Part shown: one piece after another, positions 8,280 to 12,654 of the stretch | Layout: each line of letters starts with the position of its first letter | Position numbering within the stretch: the first letter of the stretch is position 1 | NCBI GenBank assembly: GCA_900321775.1 | Contig: ONXE01000054.1 | Location: 1-12,654, forward strand | Source of the DNA: an uncultured Bacteroidales bacterium | GTDB taxonomy: Bacteria; Bacteroidota; Bacteroidia; Bacteroidales; Paludibacteraceae | Direction: 5' to 3' | DNA: 12,654 nucleotides | Position numbers and translations under genes: made by a program | Notes under the pieces: generated by a model | Seen by the model: only the letters and a program-made list of their open reading frames with translations | Database searches by the model: none | What the model was told of the DNA's origin: nothing

Positions 8280-8501
8280 TCAATACTCCTCCTCGTCAAA
8301 GAAGAAATCTTCCTTGCTCGGGTAGTCGGGCCACAGGTCCTCTATCGACTCATAGATCTCTTCATCGTCCTCTATTTCTTGAAGGTTCTCTACAACCTCC
8401 ATCGGAGCTCCTATGCGGATTGCATAGTCCAACAACTCATCCTTCGTTGCCGGCCATGGAGCGTCTTCAAGTTTCGATGCCAATTCTAATGTCCAATACA
8501 T
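8280..8501 (-). CDS. Small acidic DUF2795-like protein, first gene of the T9SS operon
   Basis: This is a 73-residue cytoplasmic protein without signal peptide or membrane segment. The first half (LASKLEDAPWPATKDELLDY then AIRIGAPMEVVENLQEI) is helical and resembles DUF2795. The second half is strikingly acidic and aromatic (ESIEDLWPDYPSKEDFFFDEEEY). Close relatives with this exact shape are common in Bacteroidota, but no function is established. It begins at the ATG at 8501, about 40 bases downstream of a TAATTTTG promoter element, with an AGGAAGGAAA purine-rich stretch ahead of the ATG. Its TGA stop lies only 5 bases before the porP ATG, so it is almost certainly the first gene of the porPKLMN transcript. 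A link to T9SS is suggested by context only. Confidence 0.88.
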   Translation of the reverse strand: MYWTLELASKLEDAPWPATKDELLDYAIRIGAPMEVVENLQEIEDDEEIYESIEDLWPDYPSKEDFFFDEEEY

Positions 8502-8520
8502 ATTTTCCTTCCTTTTTGAT

Positions 8521-8539
8521 GCTATTTTCCTAAAATAGC
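8521..8539 (-). promoter_or_regulatory. Perfect hairpin at the predicted 5' end of the T9SS operon transcript
   Basis: The sequence gctatttt (8521-8528), cct, aaaatagc (8532-8539) is a perfect 8-bp inverted repeat with a 3-base loop. It begins 4 bases downstream of the TAATTTTG element at 8550-8543, so the predicted transcript would start within or just before it. The leader would therefore open with a stem-loop followed by a purine-rich translation start. It could be an operator overlapping the start site or a 5' RNA stabiliser; both are inference. Confidence 0.55.
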
Positions 8540-8542
8540 CTG

Positions 8543-8550
8543 CAAAATTA
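8543..8550 (-). promoter_or_regulatory. Bacteroidota -7 promoter element for the DUF2795-porPKLMN operon
   Basis: On the minus strand, positions 8550-8543 read TAATTTTG, an exact match to the Bacteroidota primary-sigma -7 consensus TAnnTTTG, followed by CAGG. About 20 bases further upstream is CTTGC, a partial match to the -33 TTTG. The site lies in the 80-base gap after the adenosyltransferase stop codon and about 40 bases before the small first gene. No other TAnnTTTG match was found in the gaps from here to porN, so it is the best candidate promoter for the whole block. Confidence 0.65.
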
Positions 8551-8581
8551 GTAAAAAGTTTTCATTCCTGCAAGAAAAAGT

Positions 8582-9145
8582 TCATTTTTCCCACAAAAAA
8601 AGCTCTTTTTTTCGTGTTTTTGCGATTTTTTTTGACAAAACGAATAAAAAATCGCTCATTCTGTTAACATATTGTAACGAAATTTTGGCTTTCACGTCGT
8701 CCTCCAACTCTTCACCAAACAGACTCACCATCCGACGCTCAAGTCGCCTCGCTACAGTTCTGCATACATGACATAGTGCAATGGCACGATCACCCCCGGG
8801 AAGGATAAATCCGCGAACCGGTTCCAGCTCTTCTTGAATCTTGTCTATCCAGGCCTCCAAGATTGCAACTTCCTCTTCCGACACTTCCGTCGCATCACAC
8901 GTGTTCGTCACATTCCTATCCGTCGCCAAAAAACCGCCCAAGTTGAACAACTTGTTCTGAATCCGATTCAAAACACTGTCAATCTCCTCGGGCAATTCTT
9001 CCGCACGCAACAACCCGATGAACGAGTTCAACTCATCCGCCGTACCATAGGCCTCCAGACGCGCCGAGTCCTTGCTCACACGTGTCCCGCCTATCAAAGA
9101 CGTCGTGCCTTTGTCACCCGTCTTCGTGTAAATCTTGTATCCCAT
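8582..9145 (-). CDS. Cob(I)alamin adenosyltransferase, PduO type
   Basis: The enzyme transfers the 5'-deoxyadenosyl group of ATP to cob(I)alamin to make adenosylcobalamin, the coenzyme of methylmalonyl-CoA mutase and other B12 enzymes. The 187-aa length is normal for a PduO-type ATR. Family motifs are clear: the ATP loop YTKTGDKGTTSL (residues 6-17), YGTADELNSFIG (33-44), FILPGGDRA (113-121) and CRTVARRLERR (128-138). The last codons include A7 and T7 runs that can pair into an AT hairpin (8592-8616), but it lacks a GC stem and is a poor terminator. The gene stands alone, with no other cobalamin gene nearby and no recognisable cobalamin riboswitch upstream. The start at 9145 is set directly before the first motif. 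Confidence 0.96.
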   Translation of the reverse strand: MGYKIYTKTGDKGTTSLIGGTRVSKDSARLEAYGTADELNSFIGLLRAEELPEEIDSVLNRIQNKLFNLGGFLATDRNVTNTCDATEVSEEEVAILEAWIDKIQEELEPVRGFILPGGDRAIALCHVCRTVARRLERRMVSLFGEELEDDVKAKISLQYVNRMSDFLFVLSKKIAKTRKKELFLWEK

Positions 9146-9346
9146 ATCTCTTTCCTTTCTTTTTTCTGTTCACTTTGTAGTATTATACGTAGTATAATAC
9201 CCACGAGTGCATTCATTACTCGTTTATCGGGACCTGATGAAGGGAGCTCCGTACTCTCCTGCATAAATCCTCCGTCCCCGATTACCCTCATTTCTCACTT
9301 TCCTGTATACCTCCTCCGTCCCATTATATCCGCGCTCCAGCCCCCT
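9146..9346. other. 201-nt intergenic region with inverted and direct repeats, upstream of the adenosyltransferase
   Basis: This gap lies between the methyltransferase stop and the adenosyltransferase start. It holds a 9-bp perfect inverted repeat with a 3-base spacer (gtattatac-gta-gtataatac, 9180-9200) and, next to it, a 6-bp inverted repeat acgagt/actcgt (9203-9223). Two imperfect direct repeats of 26 nt follow (9253-9278 and 9297-9322; 22 of 26 identical). No TAnnTTTG match was found here; TATAAT-like sequence occurs inside the AT palindrome on both strands. A 65-codon frame on the minus strand (9291-9094) crosses the gap but overlaps the adenosyltransferase start out of frame and is not convincing. 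Confidence 0.6.
9253..9322. repeat. Pair of imperfect 26-nt direct repeats, 44-nt spacing
   Basis: Copy 1 (9253-9278) and copy 2 (9297-9322) match at 22 of 26 positions. On the minus strand both contain GGGACGGAGGA, then six bases including TAT, then CAGGA and AGT. The start-to-start distance is 44 bases. The shared core GGACGGAGGA resembles a strong Shine-Dalgarno sequence, which is unusual in Bacteroidota. In copy 1 it is followed three bases later by ATG, in copy 2 by ATA. No similar copy was noticed elsewhere in the window. Confidence 0.6.
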
Positions 9347-10138
9347 TCACAACCGGATTCGAAACGTTTGCTTCGGGAAATGCTTGTCGAAGAACACCAG
9401 ACCCATAGTCCCCAGGTCCATCCTCGCAGATACGTCCTCGCGTTTCTCTATCTCTTCCCAAGCCTCCCACATCTCGCGGCTGTAACGGATATCGTCCACC
9501 GCAAAAATGCTCTTCTCTCCTGCATGCTTGGCCAGCACGTCAAAATATCTCAGCGTTGCCTCTTTCCTGTGATTGGCGTCCAAAAACGCAAAGTCCACAA
9601 CGCCCCATTTCTCCGCCTCGCGAACCAGCGTCTCGTCTATGTTTCCCTGAACCGACTCGATATTCTCTATTCCCAAACGTTTCCAGTTCTGCTTCGCTAT
9701 GCCCAGCAATGCCTTGCTCCCCTCAAACGTCCACACCTTAGCGCCCTTGTTCGGCAAAGCCAAATACGCTGTAGTCACACCCAAACTCGTTCCCAGCTCC
9801 ACAACCGTTTCCGCCTTTACTAAATTCACCAACCGAAACAGCGCCTGCGCCTCTCTTTGGCTCTTTAGCGCCACTTTCGCCACTTTCGCCACCTGACGTT
9901 TGCCTACACCACCTACTCCGAAATCTTCTACACCAACCTCCGTCTTGTCCCTCAACAACTCCCCGCGAATCCCTTCCACGTCCTTAAAGCAGTAATACGC
10001 TGCCGTTTCCGGAAGAATCGCGCGCGCGATATAAAAAAGGTACGGCGAATGGATTCCATACCCCATCGTGTTACGCGAACGCAACATAAACAGAGCATAC
10101 GAGCCGATACGGAACCACAATTCTGCAGCCTTTCCCAT
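9347..10138 (-). CDS. Class I SAM-dependent methyltransferase (O-methyltransferase-like)
   Basis: This is a cytoplasmic Rossmann-fold methyltransferase of unknown substrate. From the preferred ATG at 10138 it is 263 aa. A longer frame opens at 10213, but its first 25 residues would lie upstream of the TACCTTTG promoter at 10167-10160, so the ATG at 10138, about 15 bases past the expected transcript start, is chosen. The N-terminal YGIHSPYLFYIARAI is typical of a Bacteroidota family in which 'HSPF/Y-F' precedes the catalytic domain. SAM motif I is VVELGTSLGVTTAYLA (about residues 113-128). DFAFLDANHRKEAT further on matches the acidic 'D-x-x-x-D-x-x-H' motif of class I O-methyltransferases. A 9-bp tandem repeat encodes VAKVAKVA. 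The gene lies divergent to gap. Confidence 0.9.
   Translation of the reverse strand: MGKAAELWFRIGSYALFMLRSRNTMGYGIHSPYLFYIARAILPETAAYYCFKDVEGIRGELLRDKTEVGVEDFGVGGVGKRQVAKVAKVALKSQREAQALFRLVNLVKAETVVELGTSLGVTTAYLALPNKGAKVWTFEGSKALLGIAKQNWKRLGIENIESVQGNIDETLVREAEKWGVVDFAFLDANHRKEATLRYFDVLAKHAGEKSIFAVDDIRYSREMWEAWEEIEKREDVSARMDLGTMGLVFFDKHFPKQTFRIRL
9869..9892. repeat. 9-bp tandem repeat inside the methyltransferase gene
   Basis: The unit cgccacttt is repeated at 9869-9877 and 9878-9886, and a partial copy follows to 9892. On the coding strand it gives VAK-VAK-VA. It keeps the reading frame and may be a recent in-frame duplication. Confidence 0.6.
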
Positions 10139-10159
10139 GCCTTTTTCCAAATCCGACTG

Positions 10160-10167
10160 CAAAGGTA
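10160..10167 (-). promoter_or_regulatory. -7 promoter element of the methyltransferase gene
   Basis: On the minus strand 10167-10160 reads TACCTTTG, an exact match to TAnnTTTG, and continues CAGTCGG. A weak -33-like CTTGC lies about 20 bases upstream. The expected transcript start, about 10153, falls just upstream of the ATG at 10138. This supports the shorter protein start and makes the 25 extra codons of the longer frame untranslated. Confidence 0.65.
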
Positions 10168-10226
10168 CGATTTTTTTCTCACATATGCAAGCCTTTGCAT
10201 AAAAAAGGCACAAATTTTTGTTATAT

Positions 10227-10234
10227 TAACTTTG
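10227..10234 (+). promoter_or_regulatory. Upstream -7-like element of gap
   Basis: TAACTTTG at 10227-10234 matches TAnnTTTG and is followed by CAAAATG. No good TTTG is found at the proper -33 spacing; the nearest TTTG (10194-10197) is too far away. It could be a second, distal promoter for gap. Confidence 0.45.
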
Positions 10235-10283
10235 CAAAATGAAAAAAAAGCAAAAAACTCGCGGTCAATTCAAAAAAAAGTAG

Positions 10284-10291
10284 TAACTTTG
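10284..10291 (+). promoter_or_regulatory. Proximal -7 promoter element of gap
   Basis: TAACTTTG at 10284-10291 is an exact TAnnTTTG match and continues CAGTCCG. It would give a transcript start near 10298 and a leader of about 75 bases. The -33 region is weak, lacking TTTG at the expected spacing, which is common in this phylum. It is the best candidate promoter for the presumably highly expressed gap gene. Confidence 0.6.
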
Positions 10292-10348
10292 CAGTCCGTT
10301 ACGTGAAATAGGTACGCAACGCACTGCTTTTGAAACAAAATAAATAGT

Positions 10349-10364
10349 TTAATTATATAATTAA
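10349..10364 (+). promoter_or_regulatory. 16-bp perfect AT palindrome in the gap leader
   Basis: TTAATTATATAATTAA at 10349-10364 is a perfect palindrome made only of A and T, ending 8 bases before the gap ATG. Flanking ggtac (10311-10315) and gtacc (10365-10369) could pair around it. No Shine-Dalgarno sequence is present, so the AU-rich leader itself probably supports initiation. It may be an operator, a weak hairpin at the ribosome site, or simply the AT-rich leader usual in highly expressed Bacteroidota genes. Confidence 0.4.
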
Positions 10365-10372
10365 GTACCAAA

Positions 10373-11335
10373 ATGACAAAAGTTGCAATTAACGGTTTCG
10401 GCCGTATCGGTCGCCTCGCTTTCCGTCAGATGTTCGAGGCTGAAGGTTATGAAGTAGTAGCTATCAACGACTTGACCAGTCCTAAGATGTTGGCTCACCT
10501 CTTGAAGTATGACACCGCTCAGGGTGGCTTCGCCGGCAAGTTCGGTGAGGGCAAGCACACTGTAGCTGAACTTCCTTGGGGCGAACTCAAGGTGGACGTT
10601 GTGCTCGAGTGCACCGGTTTCTACACCAGCAAAGCTAAGGCTGAGGCTCATATCCAGGCCGGCGCTAAGAAGGTCGTTATCTCCGCTCCTGCAGGCAATG
10701 ACCTCCCGACCATCGTTTACAACACCAACCACAAGACCCTGACTCCGGCTGACACCGTTATCTCTGCCGCTTCTTGCACCACCAACTGCCTCGCACCGAT
10801 GGCTGCTGCTCTGAACAAGTACGCTCCTATCGTTAGCGGTATCATGTCCACTATCCACGCTTACACCGGAGACCAGATGATCCTCGACGGCCCGCAGCGC
10901 AAAGGCGACCTTCGTCGTAGCCGCGCCGGTGCCCAGAACATCGTGCCTAACTCCACCGGTGCTGCCAAGGCTATCGGCCTCGTTATCCCTGAACTCAATG
11001 GCAAACTCATCGGTTCCGCTCAGCGCGTTCCGACTCCTACCGGATCAACCACGATCCTCATCGCAGTCGTTAAGGGTAAAGACATCACCAAAGAGGGTAT
11101 CAACGCTGCCATGAAGGCTGCTGCCAACGAGAGCTTCGGCTACAACGAGGACGAGATCGTTTCCAGCGACGTTATCGGCATGAAGTTCGGTTCGCTCTTC
11201 GACGCTACCCAGACTATGGTTTCTAAGATCGACGACGACACCTATCAGGTGCAGGTTGTTAGCTGGTACGACAACGAGAACAGCTACACCAGCCAGATGG
11301 TTCGTACTATCAAATACCTCGCTGAACTCAAGTAA
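10373..11335 (+). CDS. gap: Glyceraldehyde-3-phosphate dehydrogenase, type I, with apparent internal deletion
   Basis: GAPDH oxidises glyceraldehyde 3-phosphate to 1,3-bisphosphoglycerate with NAD in glycolysis, and works in reverse in gluconeogenesis. [11 protein letters not shown] (residues 8-18) and D33 form the NAD site, SCTTNCLAP (134-142) holds the catalytic C135, H162 in IHAYTGDQ is the base, and WYDNE near the C-terminus is conserved. The protein has 320 residues where about 331-336 is usual, and the catalytic Cys sits near 135 where about 150 is usual. The missing part lies between GEGKHTV and ELPWGEL (around residues 60-68), where relatives have a beta-hairpin and an 'ERDP'-like loop beside the NAD adenine. 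The sequence ([29 protein letters not shown]) is closer to Firmicutes-type GAPDH than to the usual Bacteroides enzyme. Codon use is strongly biased (many GCT, ATC, AAG), as for high expression. Confidence 0.93.
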   Translation: MTKVAINGFGRIGRLAFRQMFEAEGYEVVAINDLTSPKMLAHLLKYDTAQGGFAGKFGEGKHTVAELPWGELKVDVVLECTGFYTSKAKAEAHIQAGAKKVVISAPAGNDLPTIVYNTNHKTLTPADTVISAASCTTNCLAPMAAALNKYAPIVSGIMSTIHAYTGDQMILDGPQRKGDLRRSRAGAQNIVPNSTGAAKAIGLVIPELNGKLIGSAQRVPTPTGSTTILIAVVKGKDITKEGINAAMKAAANESFGYNEDEIVSSDVIGMKFGSLFDATQTMVSKIDDDTYQVQVVSWYDNENSYTSQMVRTIKYLAELK

Positions 11336-11354
11336 TTCAGCCACAAGGTTCAAC

Positions 11355-11385
11355 AAAAAAGGCTCTCCAGCGGAGGGCCTTTTTT
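11355..11385. terminator. Bidirectional intrinsic terminator between gap and the GTPase gene
   Basis: A6 (11355-11360), the arm ggctctcc (11361-11368), loop agc, the arm ggagggcc (11372-11379) and T6 (11380-11385) form a compact stem with flanking A and T runs. The stem has one imperfect position: a U-G wobble in the plus RNA but a C-A mismatch in the minus RNA. It should therefore end gap transcription well and the convergent GTPase transcript somewhat less well. It starts 20 bases after the gap stop and ends 9 bases from the GTPase stop. Confidence 0.9.
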
Positions 11386-11393
11386 AATGTTAA

Positions 11394-12620
11394 TTATTCC
11401 AAGCACTTATCCAGTGCCTTGATGATAGCCTCTTTGTCCATCTTTTGCCCGATGAAGACCAGTTTCTGCATACGGTCGCCGTACTCTTCGTCCCAATCGC
11501 GAACCAACGCAGGCTCCTTTTCCATCAGGTCCAGCAACTCGTCCTTAGGCATAGTCGCGTACCACTGACCTGCATTCTTCAGTTGGAACTGACGTCCGGC
11601 CTGTTCGAACACATAACACGTGTCATACTCGCTCGCAAAATAGCACATACCCTTAGCGCGAATAACCTCTTTCGGCCAGTGACGAGCCACGAAATTGTCG
11701 AACAGCGACAGATTGAATGGCTTGCGCGCATAATACACAAACGTGCTGATGCCATACTCCTCCGCCTCGCCTTCCTCATGATCGTGGTCATGATGGTGGT
11801 GATGATGTTCATGTTCATGTTCATGTTCATGCTCATCATGCTCGTCATCGTCGTCATCATCCGCAGGCAGTTCGTCGCCGGCGACTCGCCGGTCTTCCAC
11901 CTCATGAATCCAAGCGGCGGAACCCGCTACGCGGTCAAAATCGAAACTGCCGGTCTCAATCAGTTTCTCCAAAGGCACGTCGCAATAGTCGCACTCGATA
12001 ATCTCCGCCTCGGGCTGGATAGCACGGATAATCTGGCGGATATGTTCCAGTTCCTCTTTGCTAACCTCCGAGGCTTTGTTCAACAGAATCATGTTGCAGA
12101 ACTCAATCTGCTGGATAATCAGGTTCTCTATATCGTCTTCGTCCAAGTGCTCATTCTTGAGGCTGTCACCTGCGGCAAACTCGTCCCGCATGCGCAGCGC
12201 GTCCACCACCGTCGTGATGCTGTCCACCACGGGCAGCCCATCCTTGGCGTAAGCCGGAGCTACTGTCGAATACGAGCAGATAGTCTGCGCAATAGGAGCC
12301 GGCTCGCAAATGCCGCTGGCCTCAATAACGATATAGTCAAATTTCTTCGAAGCGATGATGTCGTGCAGTTGCTCAATAAGGTCTGTGCGCAACGTACAGC
12401 ATATACAGCCGTTTTGCAGCGCCACAAGCGAGTCGTCCTGTTGTGACACTACGCCGCCTTGCTGAATGAGCGAAGCATCAATGTTGACCTCGCCCAGATC
12501 GTTTACGATTACTGCGAACTTTATCCCCTGCTGGTTTTGCAGAATGCGGTTTAGCAGAGTGGTTTTTCCGCTTCCGAGGTACCCCGTGAGAAGCAGAACG
12601 GGAATTTGTTGGATGATCAT
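11394..12620 (-). CDS. COG0523 GTPase (CobW/ZNG1-like metallochaperone) with His-rich tract
   Basis: COG0523 proteins are G3E-family P-loop GTPases that deliver metal ions, often zinc or cobalt, to target enzymes. This one has 408 residues. Walker A is GYLGSGKTT (13-21), the family metal site is CICC (72-75), and EASGICEP follows at about 100-107. The usual NKxD base motif appears as NKAS. A spacer of acidic residues and histidines (254-283, with 13 His) separates the GTPase domain from the C-terminal CobW_C domain, which starts near ISTFVYYARKPFNL. The tract should bind several metal ions. It converges with gap across a shared terminator. Only 34 bases of its upstream region are in the window, so any zinc-linked (Zur) operator cannot be judged. 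The metal and client cannot be told from sequence; the adenosyltransferase 2.2 kb away does not prove a cobalt role. Confidence 0.94.
   Translation of the reverse strand: MIIQQIPVLLLTGYLGSGKTTLLNRILQNQQGIKFAVIVNDLGEVNIDASLIQQGGVVSQQDDSLVALQNGCICCTLRTDLIEQLHDIIASKKFDYIVIEASGICEPAPIAQTICSYSTVAPAYAKDGLPVVDSITTVVDALRMRDEFAAGDSLKNEHLDEDDIENLIIQQIEFCNMILLNKASEVSKEELEHIRQIIRAIQPEAEIIECDYCDVPLEKLIETGSFDFDRVAGSAAWIHEVEDRRVAGDELPADDDDDDEHDEHEHEHEHEHHHHHHDHDHEEGEAEEYGISTFVYYARKPFNLSLFDNFVARHWPKEVIRAKGMCYFASEYDTCYVFEQAGRQFQLKNAGQWYATMPKDELLDLMEKEPALVRDWDEEYGDRMQKLVFIGQKMDKEAIIKALDKCLE
11807..11836. repeat. Hexanucleotide repeat coding for (Glu-His)n in the GTPase
   Basis: Four perfect gttcat units (11807-11830) are followed by a variant gctcat (11831-11836). 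On the coding strand they give alternating His and Glu in the metal-binding tract. Gain or loss of one unit keeps the frame and changes the number of His by one. Confidence 0.8.
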
Positions 12621-12654
12621 TTTCCAGTGTATTTATAGTCTCTGTTTGTATGTT

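Noticed and set aside
8275..8283. TTG start for porP overlapping the upstream stop codon
   Set aside because: The ATG at 8274 gives a proper signal peptide with a basic N-region and sits 5 bases after the upstream stop; the TTG adds only three residues and has no support.
8592..8616. AT hairpin at the end of the adenosyltransferase gene as an intrinsic terminator
   Set aside because: The stem is almost only A-T pairs and lies before the stop codon within coding sequence, so stable termination is unlikely.
9234..9240. CTGATGA, resembling the core of a hammerhead ribozyme
   Set aside because: No matching GAAA core box or three-stem arrangement was found around it; a 7-base match is expected by chance.
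9094..9291. 65-codon minus-strand frame crossing the 9146-9346 gap, with GGAGGA upstream of an internal ATG
   Set aside because: It overlaps the first 52 bases of the adenosyltransferase in another frame, shows no family resemblance and ends in Arg/Lys-rich shadow sequence. It is kept only as a remark under the direct repeats.
9146..9346. Possible cobalamin riboswitch upstream of the cob(I)alamin adenosyltransferase
   Set aside because: The B12-box and other conserved blocks of the cobalamin riboswitch are not recognisable on the minus strand.
10361..10858. 165-codon minus-strand frame opposite the start of gap
   Set aside because: It is antisense to a highly conserved gene with strong codon bias, shows no recognisable domain, and is a mirror effect of that bias.

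Overview
The window looks like chromosomal DNA from a member of the Bacteroidota, most likely the order Bacteroidales. It carries a complete porP-porK-porL-porM-porN block of the type IX secretion system (T9SS), which is known only from this phylum. Candidate promoters fit the Bacteroidota -7 consensus TAnnTTTG, strong Shine-Dalgarno sequences are mostly absent, and ftsX, a DUF3098 gene, uppP and truB form a cluster typical of the phylum. No mobile element, tRNA, rRNA or CRISPR array was seen. Every gene is on the minus strand except the GAPDH gene.

Layout from left to right, with minus-strand genes therefore read from right to left. Positions 1-2171 hold an envelope cluster: ftsX, a small DUF3098 membrane protein, uppP (undecaprenyl-pyrophosphate phosphatase) and the 5' part of truB, with overlapping or closely spaced ends. 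Positions 2331-8501 hold the T9SS operon, in transcription order: a small acidic DUF2795-like protein, porP, porK, porL, porM and porN. PorL and PorM form the proton-driven inner-membrane motor. PorK (lipoprotein) and PorN form the periplasmic ring under the outer membrane. PorP is an outer-membrane beta-barrel-like partner. A promoter-like TAATTTTG lies just upstream of the small first gene, and a perfect stem-loop sits at about the predicted transcript start. Positions 8582-9145 encode a PduO-type cob(I)alamin adenosyltransferase. Positions 9347-10138 encode a class I SAM-dependent methyltransferase whose start is revised here on promoter evidence. A divergent promoter region (10139-10372) separates it from gap at 10373-11335 on the plus strand. 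A bidirectional terminator separates gap from a convergent COG0523 (CobW/ZNG1-like) metallochaperone GTPase with a His/Asp/Glu-rich tract.

The main system is a known one (T9SS), and I do not see a wholly new system. The observations most worth following are: (1) a 35-nt unbroken purine-pyrimidine alternation with a GC-rich stem-loop directly after the porK stop codon; (2) a GAPDH that appears to lack about 15 residues in its NAD-binding domain; (3) a DUF2795-like gene leading the T9SS operon, with a hairpin at the predicted transcript 5' end; and (4) a 200-nt gap upstream of the adenosyltransferase that holds two imperfect 26-nt direct repeats and two inverted repeats.
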